In this document: one piece after another, positions 1 through 7,085 of the stretch
Layout of the letters: each line of letters opens with the position of its first letter
Position numbering within the stretch: position 1 is the stretch's first letter
Assembly: GCA_014379815.1 (NCBI GenBank)
Contig: JACMLA010000771.1
Location: forward strand, 1 to 9,079
DNA from: Bryobacteraceae bacterium
GTDB lineage: Bacteria > Acidobacteriota > Terriglobia > Bryobacterales > Bryobacteraceae
Direction of reading: 5' to 3'
Length of the DNA: 9,079 nucleotides
The notes under the pieces: generated by a model
Seen by the model: only the letters and a program-made list of their open reading frames with translations
Database searches by the model: none
Told to the model about the DNA's origin: nothing
Translations under genes and position numbers: made by a program

Positions 1-441
1 ATCCAGCGTAAATCGTTCACGGCTCCAGTCGCAGCTGGCACCCAGCCGAATCATCTGTTCCCGAATCGTCCCGCCCGATTCGGCCTTCCACTTCCAGACA
101 CGCTCTTCGAATTTGTCTCTTCCGAGATCTTGCTTCGTGAGACCTTCAGCCGCGAGATGACGCTCCACCACCATCTGCGTCGCAATGCCCGCATGGTCCA
201 TACCGGGCAGCCAGAGAGTATTGTCTCCGCGCATCCTGTGCCAGCGCGTGACCACATCGATCTCCGTTTGATTAAGCATGTGCCCCATGTGGAGCACACC
301 GGTTACGTTGGGCGGGGGTATGACTACGGAAAATGTGTGGCCGCCCGGGCGGTTCTGAGCGCGGAAAATTCCACGATCGATCCACCACTGTGCCCACGAA
401 GGCTCAAACCTCTGCGGCTCGTAAACTTTATCAATTTGCAT
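1..441 (-). CDS. valS: Valyl-tRNA synthetase, N-terminal part (cut by window edge)
   Basis: Class I aminoacyl-tRNA synthetase that charges tRNA-Val in the cytoplasm. Only the first 147 codons are present; the family is usually near 880-950 residues, so the editing domain, KMSKS loop and anticodon-binding region lie outside the window. The reading frame starts at an ATG (439-441) with [16 protein letters not shown], which resembles the usual ValS N-terminus. The class I signature appears as [13 protein letters not shown] at residues 42-54, with HMGH as the HIGH motif. It is followed by [13 protein letters not shown] at residues 77-89, a signature of ValS/IleS/LeuS enzymes that in this wording points to ValS. 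An in-frame stop lies upstream at 475-477. No clear Shine-Dalgarno is seen before the ATG. The gene lies downstream of the secreted Ig-like gene on the same strand across a 124-bp gap, which probably holds its own promoter. Confidence 0.97.
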   Translation of the reverse strand, partial: MQIDKVYEPQRFEPSWAQWWIDRGIFRAQNRPGGHTFSVVIPPPNVTGVLHMGHMLNQTEIDVVTRWHRMRGDNTLWLPGMDHAGIATQMVVERHLAAEGLTKQDLGRDKFEERVWKWKAESGGTIREQMIRLGASCDWSRERFTLD

Positions 442-522
442 GCGCGGGAAGATCAGTTTAGGTTCAATCAAAAGTTAATTGAAGCTCTGCAAAGCAAACA
501 GATCTTTACATATTGGAACACA

Positions 523-540
523 AGGAATCGCAGAGTTCCT
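523..540 (-). terminator. Possible weak hairpin after the Ig-like gene
   Basis: Inverted repeat of six base pairs (AGGAAT / GTTCCT, one pair being a G-U type) around a six-base loop, about 25 bases beyond the stop codon of the Ig-like gene. On the minus strand it is followed by TGTGTT rather than a real T-run. It could end or attenuate transcription before valS, or be chance. The rest of the 442-565 gap shows no site I can name. Confidence 0.2.
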
Positions 541-565
541 CCGGTGCAGCGACAGGTCCTGAATC

Positions 566-2287
566 TCAGTTCGAGATTGCGACGAACGTTGCGGCGGTGC
601 TCCAGTGACCATCAATCACAAGGTTTACGGGAACCTTACTGTGCGGGTTGAAAACGGCTGGAACTTTCACGTTGATCTGGCACAACCCCGGAACCATCCC
701 CGGCACAACACCCGCCCAGGTCGCTGGGACAACCAGGGTGTTGTCAAAAACCACGGATGCGCCTGCAGCAGTGACCGCCAGCTCCGGGGAAGCCTGGACG
801 ACGCTGCTTACCAGGGGACTTTTGGTGAAGGCACCGCACCCGGTTGCATAGAATGCGACGTGGCTGTCTATCCTTGCAGGTTTTTGGGCCGAGTTCAGTC
901 CGCCGTACGCGCCTTGCGGATCGTAATTCAGCACGGCAGCCTGACCGGTGCCTGAGGAGTCCATTGTAAAGATGCCAGGCGAGGCGCTGCGTAAATCGAG
1001 AACAATCGGGCTGGATTGCACTCCGGCGTTTTCGACGCGCAACTCGAGGGTCGTACCCGCAAGTTCAAAGGGAAGCAATGCGTTAATTTGCGTGCTGTAG
1101 GACAAAAGGGGAACCGCGTCCAGCCACTCCCCGTTTGCTGCCTTTACCTGGACTCTGGTCGTGCCCAGGGTCGAAGCATACTCGCCCTTCTTCGTCGGCG
1201 TGGACACAAGAATACGTTCGGGTCCGAGATTTTCGCCGAAGATGGAAACCAGTTCCCCGGAGGAAACAAACGGATTTGCTCCGTCAGCAGGGAGCTCGTA
1301 GCTTGCAGAGTTCAGAACCGTGGAGATGACAGGCATGGGTGCAAGAACCGGAACCTTCACAACCGCTCTTGGGTCCTTAGCAGAGTTCCAAAGTGCAATG
1401 TTGAGCGTGCCGGATCTCACCAGCAGAGAAGGCGGCACGGACAATGTGGCCAGCGTTGGCGAGAGGACTGTCAGCTTTGCGGCTTCGTTGTTAATGGTCA
1501 CGGTCGTATTGGTGTAGAACTGCGCGCCGCGCAAAGTCAATAGTGCGGGTTCATTCACATAGAGGGTGTTCGGGGCTACAGCAACTAGCCTCGCGATCCC
1601 CGGACCAATCAGGACGTTCACTACTGCGGTCGCTGTGCTCGGAGGTGTGCCCGTACTCGTCACGGTAATAGTTGCGGTAGTTTTCTGGCCGATGGGGACA
1701 AGGCTGGAGATTGCTGAAGGATCGATGCTGAGCTTGATTATTGCGGGACTGAACGCCGCAGCTGTCCCCGACGTTGGTGTCAGGATGAGCCATGCCGGAG
1801 AAGCTTTGATTGCAAAGCTAGCAAGATTGCCGTCTGTGAAGATGCGGAGGCTTGTCGCTGGCAGTTCCGCGTCGTCCGCTCTACCCTCAAGGCTGATTGG
1901 ACCTGCTGGATCGACGATCAGTTTGCCGGCCGGGTTCGAGACTGTTAGTACCACCTGGACGATCTTGACTCCGAATGCTGGGTTAAAAACCCTGATCTCT
2001 CCGTCATGATCTTTTGCAGCCAAACCGGTCGGATTCACCGACACAACCAGGTTCAGGGCGGTGTTCCCCTTCTCGGACGAAACCGTGAGCCATGTTGCGT
2101 TCGTGGTCACCGTCACAGGGAGCTGAGCACTTGTCTGGCTCTTGATCATAAGCGGCTGCGAGGCAGGGAACGCGGTGCCCTTGAGATACGTGAATTTCAA
2201 GGTAGTCGGCGATACATCCACCTGGGCCAATAACGAGAGCGTGCAAGCGAACAGACACACGCAGAACCTGAGAAGTAGATTGAACAC
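566..2287 (-). CDS. Secreted BACON/Ig-like protein with Solibacter-type C-terminal domain
   Basis: Predicted exported protein of 573 residues and unknown role. It starts at a GTG (2285-2287), the only usable start between the upstream stop (2339-2341) and the signal peptide. Residues 1-21 form a hydrophobic Sec signal with likely cleavage at LLA|Q. Residues about 22-120 look like a BACON domain (VSPTTLKF ... ATWLTVSS ... VQVVLTVSNPAG). Residues about 123-228 are a second, more divergent repeat of that fold (SPAWLILTPTSG). Residues about 230-315 resemble an IPT/TIG-type beta-sandwich (YVNEPALLTLRGAQF). From about residue 318 to the end the sequence matches the style of the Solibacter uncharacterized C-terminal domain (TIGR03437): VLNSASYEL, GELVSIFGENLGP, STQINALLPFEL, SASPGIFTMDSSGTGQAAVLN, and GLCQINVKVP. 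Such proteins are presumed cell-surface or extracellular. No catalytic residues are evident. LFAC in the signal resembles a lipobox but has F at -2, so a lipoprotein is less likely. Confidence 0.92.
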   Translation of the reverse strand: MFNLLLRFCVCLFACTLSLLAQVDVSPTTLKFTYLKGTAFPASQPLMIKSQTSAQLPVTVTTNATWLTVSSEKGNTALNLVVSVNPTGLAAKDHDGEIRVFNPAFGVKIVQVVLTVSNPAGKLIVDPAGPISLEGRADDAELPATSLRIFTDGNLASFAIKASPAWLILTPTSGTAAAFSPAIIKLSIDPSAISSLVPIGQKTTATITVTSTGTPPSTATAVVNVLIGPGIARLVAVAPNTLYVNEPALLTLRGAQFYTNTTVTINNEAAKLTVLSPTLATLSVPPSLLVRSGTLNIALWNSAKDPRAVVKVPVLAPMPVISTVLNSASYELPADGANPFVSSGELVSIFGENLGPERILVSTPTKKGEYASTLGTTRVQVKAANGEWLDAVPLLSYSTQINALLPFELAGTTLELRVENAGVQSSPIVLDLRSASPGIFTMDSSGTGQAAVLNYDPQGAYGGLNSAQKPARIDSHVAFYATGCGAFTKSPLVSSVVQASPELAVTAAGASVVFDNTLVVPATWAGVVPGMVPGLCQINVKVPAVFNPHSKVPVNLVIDGHWSTAATFVAISN

Positions 2288-2378
2288 GTAGAGACAGTGC
2301 GCGACCTTCAGCTTCGTCTCAGAATTGTACGAACCGGGTTATGGAAGCAACCTTACTCTGGGAGGGCAAAGGATGGGT

Positions 2379-2455
2379 TGGTGCGCCCGGAGAGATTCGA
2401 ACTCCCGACCTACTGGTTCGAAGCCAGTTGCTCTATCCAGCTGAGCTACAGGCGC
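2379..2455 (-). tRNA. tRNA-Arg (anticodon UCG)
   Basis: The reverse complement folds as a complete 77-nt cloverleaf. The acceptor stem GCGCCTG/CGGGCGC has one U-G pair. The D stem is GCTC/GAGC, the anticodon stem ACTGG/CCAGT has loop CTTCGAA, the variable loop has five bases, and the T arm is GGGAG-TTCGAAT-CTCTC. Loop positions 34-36 are TCG, so it reads the arginine codon CGA. The 3' CCA is encoded (2379-2381). G36 means it is not expected to be a substrate of the MiaB in this window, which acts on tRNAs with A36/A37. Confidence 0.97.
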
Positions 2456-2464
2456 AATGGGCAC

Positions 2465-2490
2465 ATGATAACATGCGGCGGTGGAAGCAA
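2465..2490 (-). promoter_or_regulatory. Candidate promoter for tRNA-Arg
   Basis: On the minus strand a good -10 box, TATCAT (2465-2470), ends nine bases before the mature tRNA 5' end, the expected position for transcription starting just before the tRNA. The nearest -35-like hexamer is TTGCTT (2485-2490), but the 14-base spacing is short. The site overlaps the start of the plus-strand small ORF at 2481. Confidence 0.3.
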
Positions 2491-2675
2491 ATATACCCCG
2501 GGCATGCGCTGCCTGCGGGCAGGCAATACCGTCCGGCGCGAAGCTCGCTGCCGTAACCATCACCTCCGCAGACCTCGCGCAACTGACTGGAAAGACTGAG
2601 TCTGGGGACCTAAACTCATTCGAGATCTGCCTGCGATGCCGCATCGAGCTTTCCGAACGGAACAAGGGCCGATGA
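2481..2675 (+). CDS. Putative small two-CxxC (zinc-ribbon-like) protein
   Basis: A 64-residue open frame with a GTG start, the first start after an in-frame stop at 2469-2471. I do not recognise the family. It has two CxxC knuckles, CAAC at residues 9-12 and CLRC at 50-53, with a 37-residue spacer, as expected for a small zinc ribbon or a rubredoxin-like metal site. Its stop codon shares the ATGA sequence (2672-2675) with the start of the CYTH gene, a classic translational-coupling arrangement that supports both genes. Against it: no good Shine-Dalgarno, a GTG start, and a start that overlaps the probable tRNA promoter on the other strand. If real, it may be a metal-binding accessory or regulator of the downstream enzyme; that is only inference. 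Confidence 0.5.
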   Translation: MEANIPRACAACGQAIPSGAKLAAVTITSADLAQLTGKTESGDLNSFEICLRCRIELSERNKGR

Positions 2676-3253
2676 GCCCGGATTCCGGAATGGAAACGGA
2701 GATTAAGCTGGCCGTCTCCGATCGCATGACAGCCGAAGGATTGCTGAGGAATGCCGGGTTCTCCGTATCCCGCAGCCGCATTTTTGAGCAGAACAGTGTG
2801 TACGACAGACCTGACGGAAGCCTTCGTTCGCAAGGCAATCTGCTCAGACTCCGTTCGGCGGGTGAACGCTCTGTCCTGACCTGGAAGGGTCCCGAGATCC
2901 CCGGACCGCACAAGAGCCGCCCTGAGACGGAAGTTATCGTCGACAGCTTTGAGAAGTGCGACCAGATCCTGCAGCAGCTTGGCTTTGGGGTGACGTTCCT
3001 CTATGAGAAATTTCGCACCGAATGGGTCTTATCTGGAGCAGCCGGAGTTGCCACTCTTGACGAAACGCCTATCGGGGTGTTTCTCGAACTGGAAGGAACA
3101 TCGGACTGGATCGACGCAACCGCACAGACGCTGGGATTCCGCCCCTCAGATTACATTCTGGAAAGCTACGGAAGTCTGTACTTTGCATTCTGCCGCGAAC
3201 AGAACCGGGCTCCGGGTTTTATGCAGTTCGCTCCGGGCTTTATGCAGGTCTAG
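2672..3253 (+). CDS. CYTH-domain protein (class IV adenylate cyclase / triphosphatase family)
   Basis: A 193-residue cytoplasmic CYTH protein. The triphosphate-tunnel signature ExExK is at residues 8-12 (ETEIK). It is followed by YDRPDGSLRSQGNLLRLR (44-61, with R59 and R61), LTWKGP (69-74, K72), RPETE (83-87), EKFR (112-115) and LDETPIGVFLELEG (129-142, with D130, E139 and E141). These charged residues line the tunnel that binds triphosphate and metal in the family. The wording is closest to the bacterial CyaB-type branch, but many such proteins are inorganic or thiamine triphosphatases rather than cyclases, so the substrate is open. I chose the ATG at 2672 because it overlaps the upstream stop (ATGA) and has AAGGG a few bases before it. 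An ATG at 2690 (METEIKL) would also give a typical family start. The C-terminus carries a duplicated APGFMQ heptad and overlaps larE convergently by 14 bp. Confidence 0.92.
   Translation: MSPDSGMETEIKLAVSDRMTAEGLLRNAGFSVSRSRIFEQNSVYDRPDGSLRSQGNLLRLRSAGERSVLTWKGPEIPGPHKSRPETEVIVDSFEKCDQILQQLGFGVTFLYEKFRTEWVLSGAAGVATLDETPIGVFLELEGTSDWIDATAQTLGFRPSDYILESYGSLYFAFCREQNRAPGFMQFAPGFMQV
3209..3250 (+). repeat. 21-bp direct tandem duplication at the CYTH gene 3' end
   Basis: Two adjacent 21-bp units (3209-3229 and 3230-3250) differ at only two positions (T/C and T/G). They encode APGFMQF followed by APGFMQV, then the stop codon. The unit is a multiple of three, so the frame is kept. The second copy runs into the last codons of the convergent larE gene. 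Confidence 0.88.
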
Positions 3254-4118
3254 GCTGCAGGTTAAGAACTTCGTTCATCGCACCCTGGCGGTAGCCTTCA
3301 AGGTCGAGCGTCACGTAGTGGAAACCCATCGCTTTGAAGATCCGGGTAAATTCAGCGGCCATCTCCAGAGTCAAAGCGCGTGACATTTCCTCAGACGCGA
3401 TCTCAAGTCTGACCAGTTCGCCATGATACCGGACCCGGAATTGACGAAACCCGAGCGCCTTGACCGCTTCTTCCCCCCGGTCCACGGTTCGAACCGTTTC
3501 CGTCGTGACCGGAGTACCGTACGGAATCCGGGAGCTTAAACAAGCCGAAGCCGGCCGGTTCCAGGTAGTTAGGCCGGCGCGTCGCGACAACTCGCGAATC
3601 TCTGCTTTGGTGAGGTTCGCCTCAACCAGAGGTGCCTTAACTTCATGGAGTCGGGCGGCGTTCTGACCCGGCCGGTAATCGCCGAGGTCATCTTTGTTAA
3701 CGCCGTAGACTATGTGGTCAATCTGCCGTTCTTTACCGACTTCCTCCAGCCTGAGAAACAGCTCATCTTTGCAGTGAAAACAGCGATCCGCGTTGTTGGC
3801 TACGTACTTCGGATTGTCGAACTCAAACGTTGGAATATACTCGTGCCGAATTCCATTCTCGGCCGCAAATGCCTCTGCGTCTCGCTTGTGCGACTCAGGT
3901 ATGGAGGCAGAGTCCGCAGTTATGGCGACAGCTTTCGAGCCCAGTACTTTGTTCGCAGCCCATGCAAGGTAAGCCGAGTCGGTACCGCCTGAATAGGCGA
4001 CGATCAAAGAGTCGAGGCGCCGTAAAACGTCAAAGAGCGCGTCCTGTTTCTCGATCAGGACACCGGGATCAGGAGCGATTCCAGTTGTAAAGCCCTCGAT
4101 TCCCACCAGGGTCGCCAT
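3240..4118 (-). CDS. larE: LarE-type ATP-dependent sulfur transferase
   Basis: A PP-loop enzyme of the LarE family, which activates P2CMN by adenylylation and inserts sulfur during synthesis of the nickel-pincer nucleotide cofactor of lactate racemase and relatives. In the 292-residue version starting at the ATG at 4118, the PP-loop SGGTDS is at residues 43-48. DRCFHCK gives cysteines 113 and 116, and PASACLSSRIPYG gives cysteine 193, the counterpart of the sacrificial cysteine of Lactiplantibacillus LarE. Having all three cysteines is typical of the LarE subgroup that binds a [4Fe-4S] cluster and can work catalytically; that assignment is inference from the motif. The frame stays open to 4181, but those extra 21 residues look like out-of-frame coding of the upstream gene. 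With the 4118 start, larE overlaps the preceding receiver-like gene by 50 bp, so the two are probably co-transcribed. No SD is obvious. LarA, LarB and LarC are not in the window. Confidence 0.92.
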   Translation of the reverse strand: MATLVGIEGFTTGIAPDPGVLIEKQDALFDVLRRLDSLIVAYSGGTDSAYLAWAANKVLGSKAVAITADSASIPESHKRDAEAFAAENGIRHEYIPTFEFDNPKYVANNADRCFHCKDELFLRLEEVGKERQIDHIVYGVNKDDLGDYRPGQNAARLHEVKAPLVEANLTKAEIRELSRRAGLTTWNRPASACLSSRIPYGTPVTTETVRTVDRGEEAVKALGFRQFRVRYHGELVRLEIASEEMSRALTLEMAAEFTRIFKAMGFHYVTLDLEGYRQGAMNEVLNLQPRPA

Positions 4119-4506
4119 GGCTGTATTGTATCGCTGACATGGAAACTGGAAGCGCGTTGTTCTTTTTCGTGGTCCAGCCAAGTACCTCCTGGATGACCTC
4201 TTCCTGAACAGGCAGGTTCAGGTAAGCTGTGGCTCCGGACTCGAGTGCAAGAGCCTGCTCCTCCGGACTCCAGTCGAACCCTGCGACAAACACGGGAACT
4301 CCGGGCCAATCCTTTGCAATGGAAACCACTGTCAGAATCCCCGAAAAGGACGAAGACGTGACGAAAACTCCATCACAGGCCCGAAGTACCCGGGCGAAAT
4401 GCGGCGTTTGCTCGTAGGCATCGAAACAATGCGGCAGGGATGGCAGGTAGTTGCACAAGCGGTCTGTTTCCGGACCGGACTCGCCGATGACGATATAGGT
4501 ATTCAT
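4069..4506 (-). CDS. Degenerate response-regulator receiver-like protein
   Basis: A 145-residue protein starting MNTYIVIGESGPETDRL (ATG 4504-4506). The beta/alpha pattern resembles a CheY-like receiver: strand 1 TYIVIGE, a strand-3-like segment CDGVFVTSS (44-52), strand 4 VPVFVAGFD (70-78), a helix SPEEQALALESGA (80-92), and strand 5 AYLNLPV (94-100). The usual acidic pair after strand 1, the phospho-acceptor Asp after strand 3 and the Lys of the 'KP' motif all appear to be replaced. If the assignment is right it is a pseudo-receiver that cannot be phosphorylated in the normal way. No output domain follows; the tail after residue 112 is low in hydrophobics and overlaps the start of larE. The frame is open further upstream to 4593, but the start chosen gives the natural strand 1. 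Its function is unknown. Confidence 0.72.
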   Translation of the reverse strand: MNTYIVIGESGPETDRLCNYLPSLPHCFDAYEQTPHFARVLRACDGVFVTSSSFSGILTVVSIAKDWPGVPVFVAGFDWSPEEQALALESGATAYLNLPVQEEVIQEVLGWTTKKNNALPVSMSAIQYSHGDPGGNRGLYNWNRS

Positions 4507-4625
4507 TGAAGCTGGATTCACGTTTTTTGACCTCACAATGCTTCTCGGCCATGCCGCGCAGAGTAATAGGTCTTTTCTTTGTGCAAGAGCCACGTAGTAT
4601 ACAAAGTTGCCGTTACACTGGTTTC

Positions 4626-5741
4626 ATGACCCGGCGTGAGCTGTTAGCCCTCGCATCCTCGGCGACATTACTTAAGGCGCAAACCGCAAAGGCATCTCCG
4701 GTCGCCATCTCGCGCTGCGCTTCCTATACCGAAGACCTCCCGGCCACTCTCGGCCCGATGTTCGACCGGATCGGCGGACTGAACCGGCTGGTTGGCAACA
4801 AGACGGTCGTTATCAAGCTGAACCTTACCGGCAGCCCCGGCCTGCGATTTCAGGGAAAGCCCCTCGGTGTCACGCACTACTCTCATCCGAGAACTATAGA
4901 GGCTATGGTCCATCTGATGGGACGCGCTGGCGCGAAACGGATCCGGCTGGTGGAAAGCGCCTGGGGTACTGCGGGGCCGCTGGAAGAGTACATGCTGGAT
5001 AGCGGCTGGAACGTCCGCGCATTGCAGAACGCGGCGCCGAAAGTCGAGTTTGAGAACACAAATGCAATCGGTACAGGCAAAAGATACGCCAGCGTGAAGG
5101 TTCCTTCGGGTGGCTACATCTTTCCCGCTTACCAGCTGAACCAGTCTTATATCGATACGGATGTGTTCGTCTCGATGGCCAAGCTGAAGAATCACGCTAC
5201 CTGCGGAATCACCCTGGCGATGAAGAATTGCTTTGGAAACACTCCGGCGTCGATCTATGGCGACGATGCCGGTCTGGACGAGCCTAATGAGAGTCCTACC
5301 AAGGGCCGTCTCGATGTCTGCCATTTTGGCAAGCGTCAGCCGTCGAAGGTCGCGCCATCGGAACTGGATGTGACAACCAGCCGTGAGCCAGAGTTTCGCA
5401 TGCCCCGCATTACCGCAGAGTTGAATTCCGCCCGTCCGGTCGATATCGCTTTCATCGACGGTATCGAGACGGTGACTGGCGGTGAAGGGCCATGGATTCG
5501 CAACCTGAAACACGTAAAGCCAGGGATTCTGATTCTGGGCACAAATGCGGTTTGCACCGATGCGGTCGGGACCGCGGTGATGGGCTATGATCCACGGGCC
5601 CAGCGTGGAACCGCTCCCTTTGCGAAATGCGACAACATGCTGCTGCTGGCTGAGGCGCTGGGTGCTGGTTCGGCTGACTTGAAGCAAATTGACGTTCGCG
5701 GAATTTCGGTTGCTGAAGCGCGCTTTCCCTTTCCGGCGTAA
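4626..5741 (+). CDS. Tat-exported DUF362 domain protein
   Basis: A 371-residue protein of the DUF362 family, whose biochemical role is not established. The start at 4626 gives MTRRELLAL, a twin-arginine signal (TRRELL fits S/T-RR-x-F/L-L), with a hydrophobic stretch and an AKA cleavage site near residues 21-23. It is therefore probably exported folded to the periplasm. Family features: VIKLNLTG in the first strand region; AKLKNHATCGITLAMKNCFGNTP (185-207), the conserved Lys/Asn-rich core; DIAFIDGIETVTGGEGPW; and NAVCTDAVGTAVMGYDP near residues 307-323. No ferredoxin CxxCxxC domain is fused to it, unlike some relatives. The frame is open back to 4506, but those 40 codons lack signal character and would hide the Tat motif. 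It stops 9 bp before miaB and is probably the first gene of that operon. The 119-bp divergent gap 4507-4625 has no convincing promoter match that I can see. Confidence 0.91.
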   Translation: MTRRELLALASSATLLKAQTAKASPVAISRCASYTEDLPATLGPMFDRIGGLNRLVGNKTVVIKLNLTGSPGLRFQGKPLGVTHYSHPRTIEAMVHLMGRAGAKRIRLVESAWGTAGPLEEYMLDSGWNVRALQNAAPKVEFENTNAIGTGKRYASVKVPSGGYIFPAYQLNQSYIDTDVFVSMAKLKNHATCGITLAMKNCFGNTPASIYGDDAGLDEPNESPTKGRLDVCHFGKRQPSKVAPSELDVTTSREPEFRMPRITAELNSARPVDIAFIDGIETVTGGEGPWIRNLKHVKPGILILGTNAVCTDAVGTAVMGYDPRAQRGTAPFAKCDNMLLLAEALGAGSADLKQIDVRGISVAEARFPFPA

Positions 5742-5750
5742 GGATCTCAG

Positions 5751-7067
5751 ATGACCCGGTTCTACATCGAAACATTCGGCTGCCAGATGAACGCCCATGA
5801 CTCTGAGAAAGTCATTGGCACGCTGCTGGCACGGGGTTACCTGCAAACAGAAACTCCCGCCGAAGCCGATCTGGTGCTCTACAACACCTGCAGCATCCGT
5901 GATAAGGCCGAGCAGAAGGTGTTCCACCGACTGGATCAGTTCAAGCGGGAGCACAAAGGGAAAACCTTCGGTGTCCTTGGATGCGTGGCGCAGCAGGAGG
6001 GCGAAAAGATCTTCGCACGCGCGCCCCATGTGAGCCTGGTGTGCGGGTCGGCGAGCTATAACAAACTGCCTGAGCTTCTGATCCAGCTCGAAAACGGCGC
6101 GAAGCAGGTTACCGGATTGAGTCTGGATACCGACGAAACGTTCGAGACTCCCCTGACGCGCCGCGATAATCCTCACCGGGCATTCATTACGATCATCGAA
6201 GGCTGCAGTAAGTCGTGCGCCTATTGTGTAGTTCCTTTTACGAGAGGGCCGGAGCGCAGCAGAACGTCGGACAGCATTCTTCGGGAAGCGTTCGAACTGG
6301 CGAGCATGGGGTATTCCGAGATCATGCTGCTAGGACAAAACGTCACCAGCTATCGCGACCCTTCGGCGGCAACGCTCGATTTTGCGGGCCTGATGCGTGC
6401 GATGGCGGGCGTTCACGGGATACGGCGAGTCCGCTTCACTACCTCCCACCCGCGGGATTTTGGCCGAGAAATCATCCAGGCAATGGACGAGCACGAAGAA
6501 CTGTGTAATCACGTTCACTTGCCGGTACAGTCCGGATCTACCGAAGTCCTTACCCGAATGCAGAGACTCTACACGCGGGACGAGTATTTGAGGCGGATCG
6601 AGTGGATGAAAGCCTCACCCCGGAATATCGCCATTACTACCGACATCATCGTGGGCTTTCCCGGCGAGACGGAGAAAGACTATGACCAAACGCTGCAACT
6701 GCTCGACGAAGTTGAGTACGAGTCTTTGTTCTCCTTCAAATACTCGAGGCGGCCAAACACACCGGCGCTGCAGTATGAGGATCAGATCCCGGAGGACGTG
6801 AAGCAGCAGCGCCTCCTGATCGTGCAGGAGAAACAGCGGCAGATTCAGATTCGCTGTAACGCGGACTATCTGGGCAAGACTCAGGAAGTGCTGGTGGAGG
6901 GTTACAACCCGGCCACGGGTCAGTGGATTGGCCGAACTTCCCAGCACAAGACACTGAACTTCACCAGCTTGTCTCCCGGCATGGAAGATGCTCTGCAGGG
7001 AAGCTATATCCCAGTACGTGTTACCCGGGCCGGTGCCAACTCTCTTGTTGGCGAGTGCCTGTCATAA
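5751..7067 (+). CDS. miaB: tRNA-2-methylthio-N6-isopentenyladenosine synthase
   Basis: Radical SAM methylthiotransferase that converts i6A37 to ms2i6A37 in tRNAs reading UNN codons. It is 438 residues long and full length for the family. The N-terminal UPF0004 domain holds the three cysteines of the auxiliary [4Fe-4S] cluster: C11 (FGCQMN), C47 (NTCSIRD) and C78 (LGCVAQQ). The radical SAM cluster motif is CSKSCAYC (C152, C156, C159), followed by VPFTRGPERSR. Further signatures are ILLGQNV-like LLGQNVTSY, HLPVQSGS, and DIIVGFPGET. The last 65 or so residues form the TRAM domain that binds tRNA. The YNTCSIRDKAE wording separates it from RimO and MtaB. An AAGGA Shine-Dalgarno (5740-5744) overlaps the stop of the DUF362 gene and sits six bases before the ATG, supporting this start and operon organisation. 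The partner miaA is not in the window. Confidence 0.98.
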   Translation: MTRFYIETFGCQMNAHDSEKVIGTLLARGYLQTETPAEADLVLYNTCSIRDKAEQKVFHRLDQFKREHKGKTFGVLGCVAQQEGEKIFARAPHVSLVCGSASYNKLPELLIQLENGAKQVTGLSLDTDETFETPLTRRDNPHRAFITIIEGCSKSCAYCVVPFTRGPERSRTSDSILREAFELASMGYSEIMLLGQNVTSYRDPSAATLDFAGLMRAMAGVHGIRRVRFTTSHPRDFGREIIQAMDEHEELCNHVHLPVQSGSTEVLTRMQRLYTRDEYLRRIEWMKASPRNIAITTDIIVGFPGETEKDYDQTLQLLDEVEYESLFSFKYSRRPNTPALQYEDQIPEDVKQQRLLIVQEKQRQIQIRCNADYLGKTQEVLVEGYNPATGQWIGRTSQHKTLNFTSLSPGMEDALQGSYIPVRVTRAGANSLVGECLS

Positions 7068-7085
7068 TCGAGTCAGGAGAGCATC

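Noticed and set aside
130..651. Plus-strand 173-residue open frame
   Set aside because: It runs antisense through valS, where HMGH and [10 protein letters not shown] are unmistakable on the other strand, and on into the 3' end of the Ig-like gene.
2339..2911. Minus-strand 190-residue open frame containing the phrase VAQLDRATGFEPVGREFESL
   Set aside because: This is the well-known false translation of a tRNA gene (the tRNA-Arg here), and the rest is antisense to the CYTH gene.
4119..4181. N-terminal extension of larE to 4181
   Set aside because: The extra residues lie within the coding of the receiver-like gene in another frame and do not resemble a LarE N-terminus.
4506..4625. N-terminal extension of the DUF362 gene to an ATG at 4506
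   Set aside because: It would bury the twin-arginine signal that begins at 4626, and the added residues have no recognisable character.
4507..4625. Promoters in the divergent gap, such as TATACA near 4600 or TTGACC near 4527
   Set aside because: No pair of -35 and -10 boxes has acceptable spacing on either strand, so a call would be guesswork.
4668..6176. Minus-strand 502-residue open frame
   Set aside because: It lies antisense to the DUF362 and miaB genes, both of which have clear family motifs. Its composition (rich in R, H, Q) is that of a shadow frame in GC-rich DNA.
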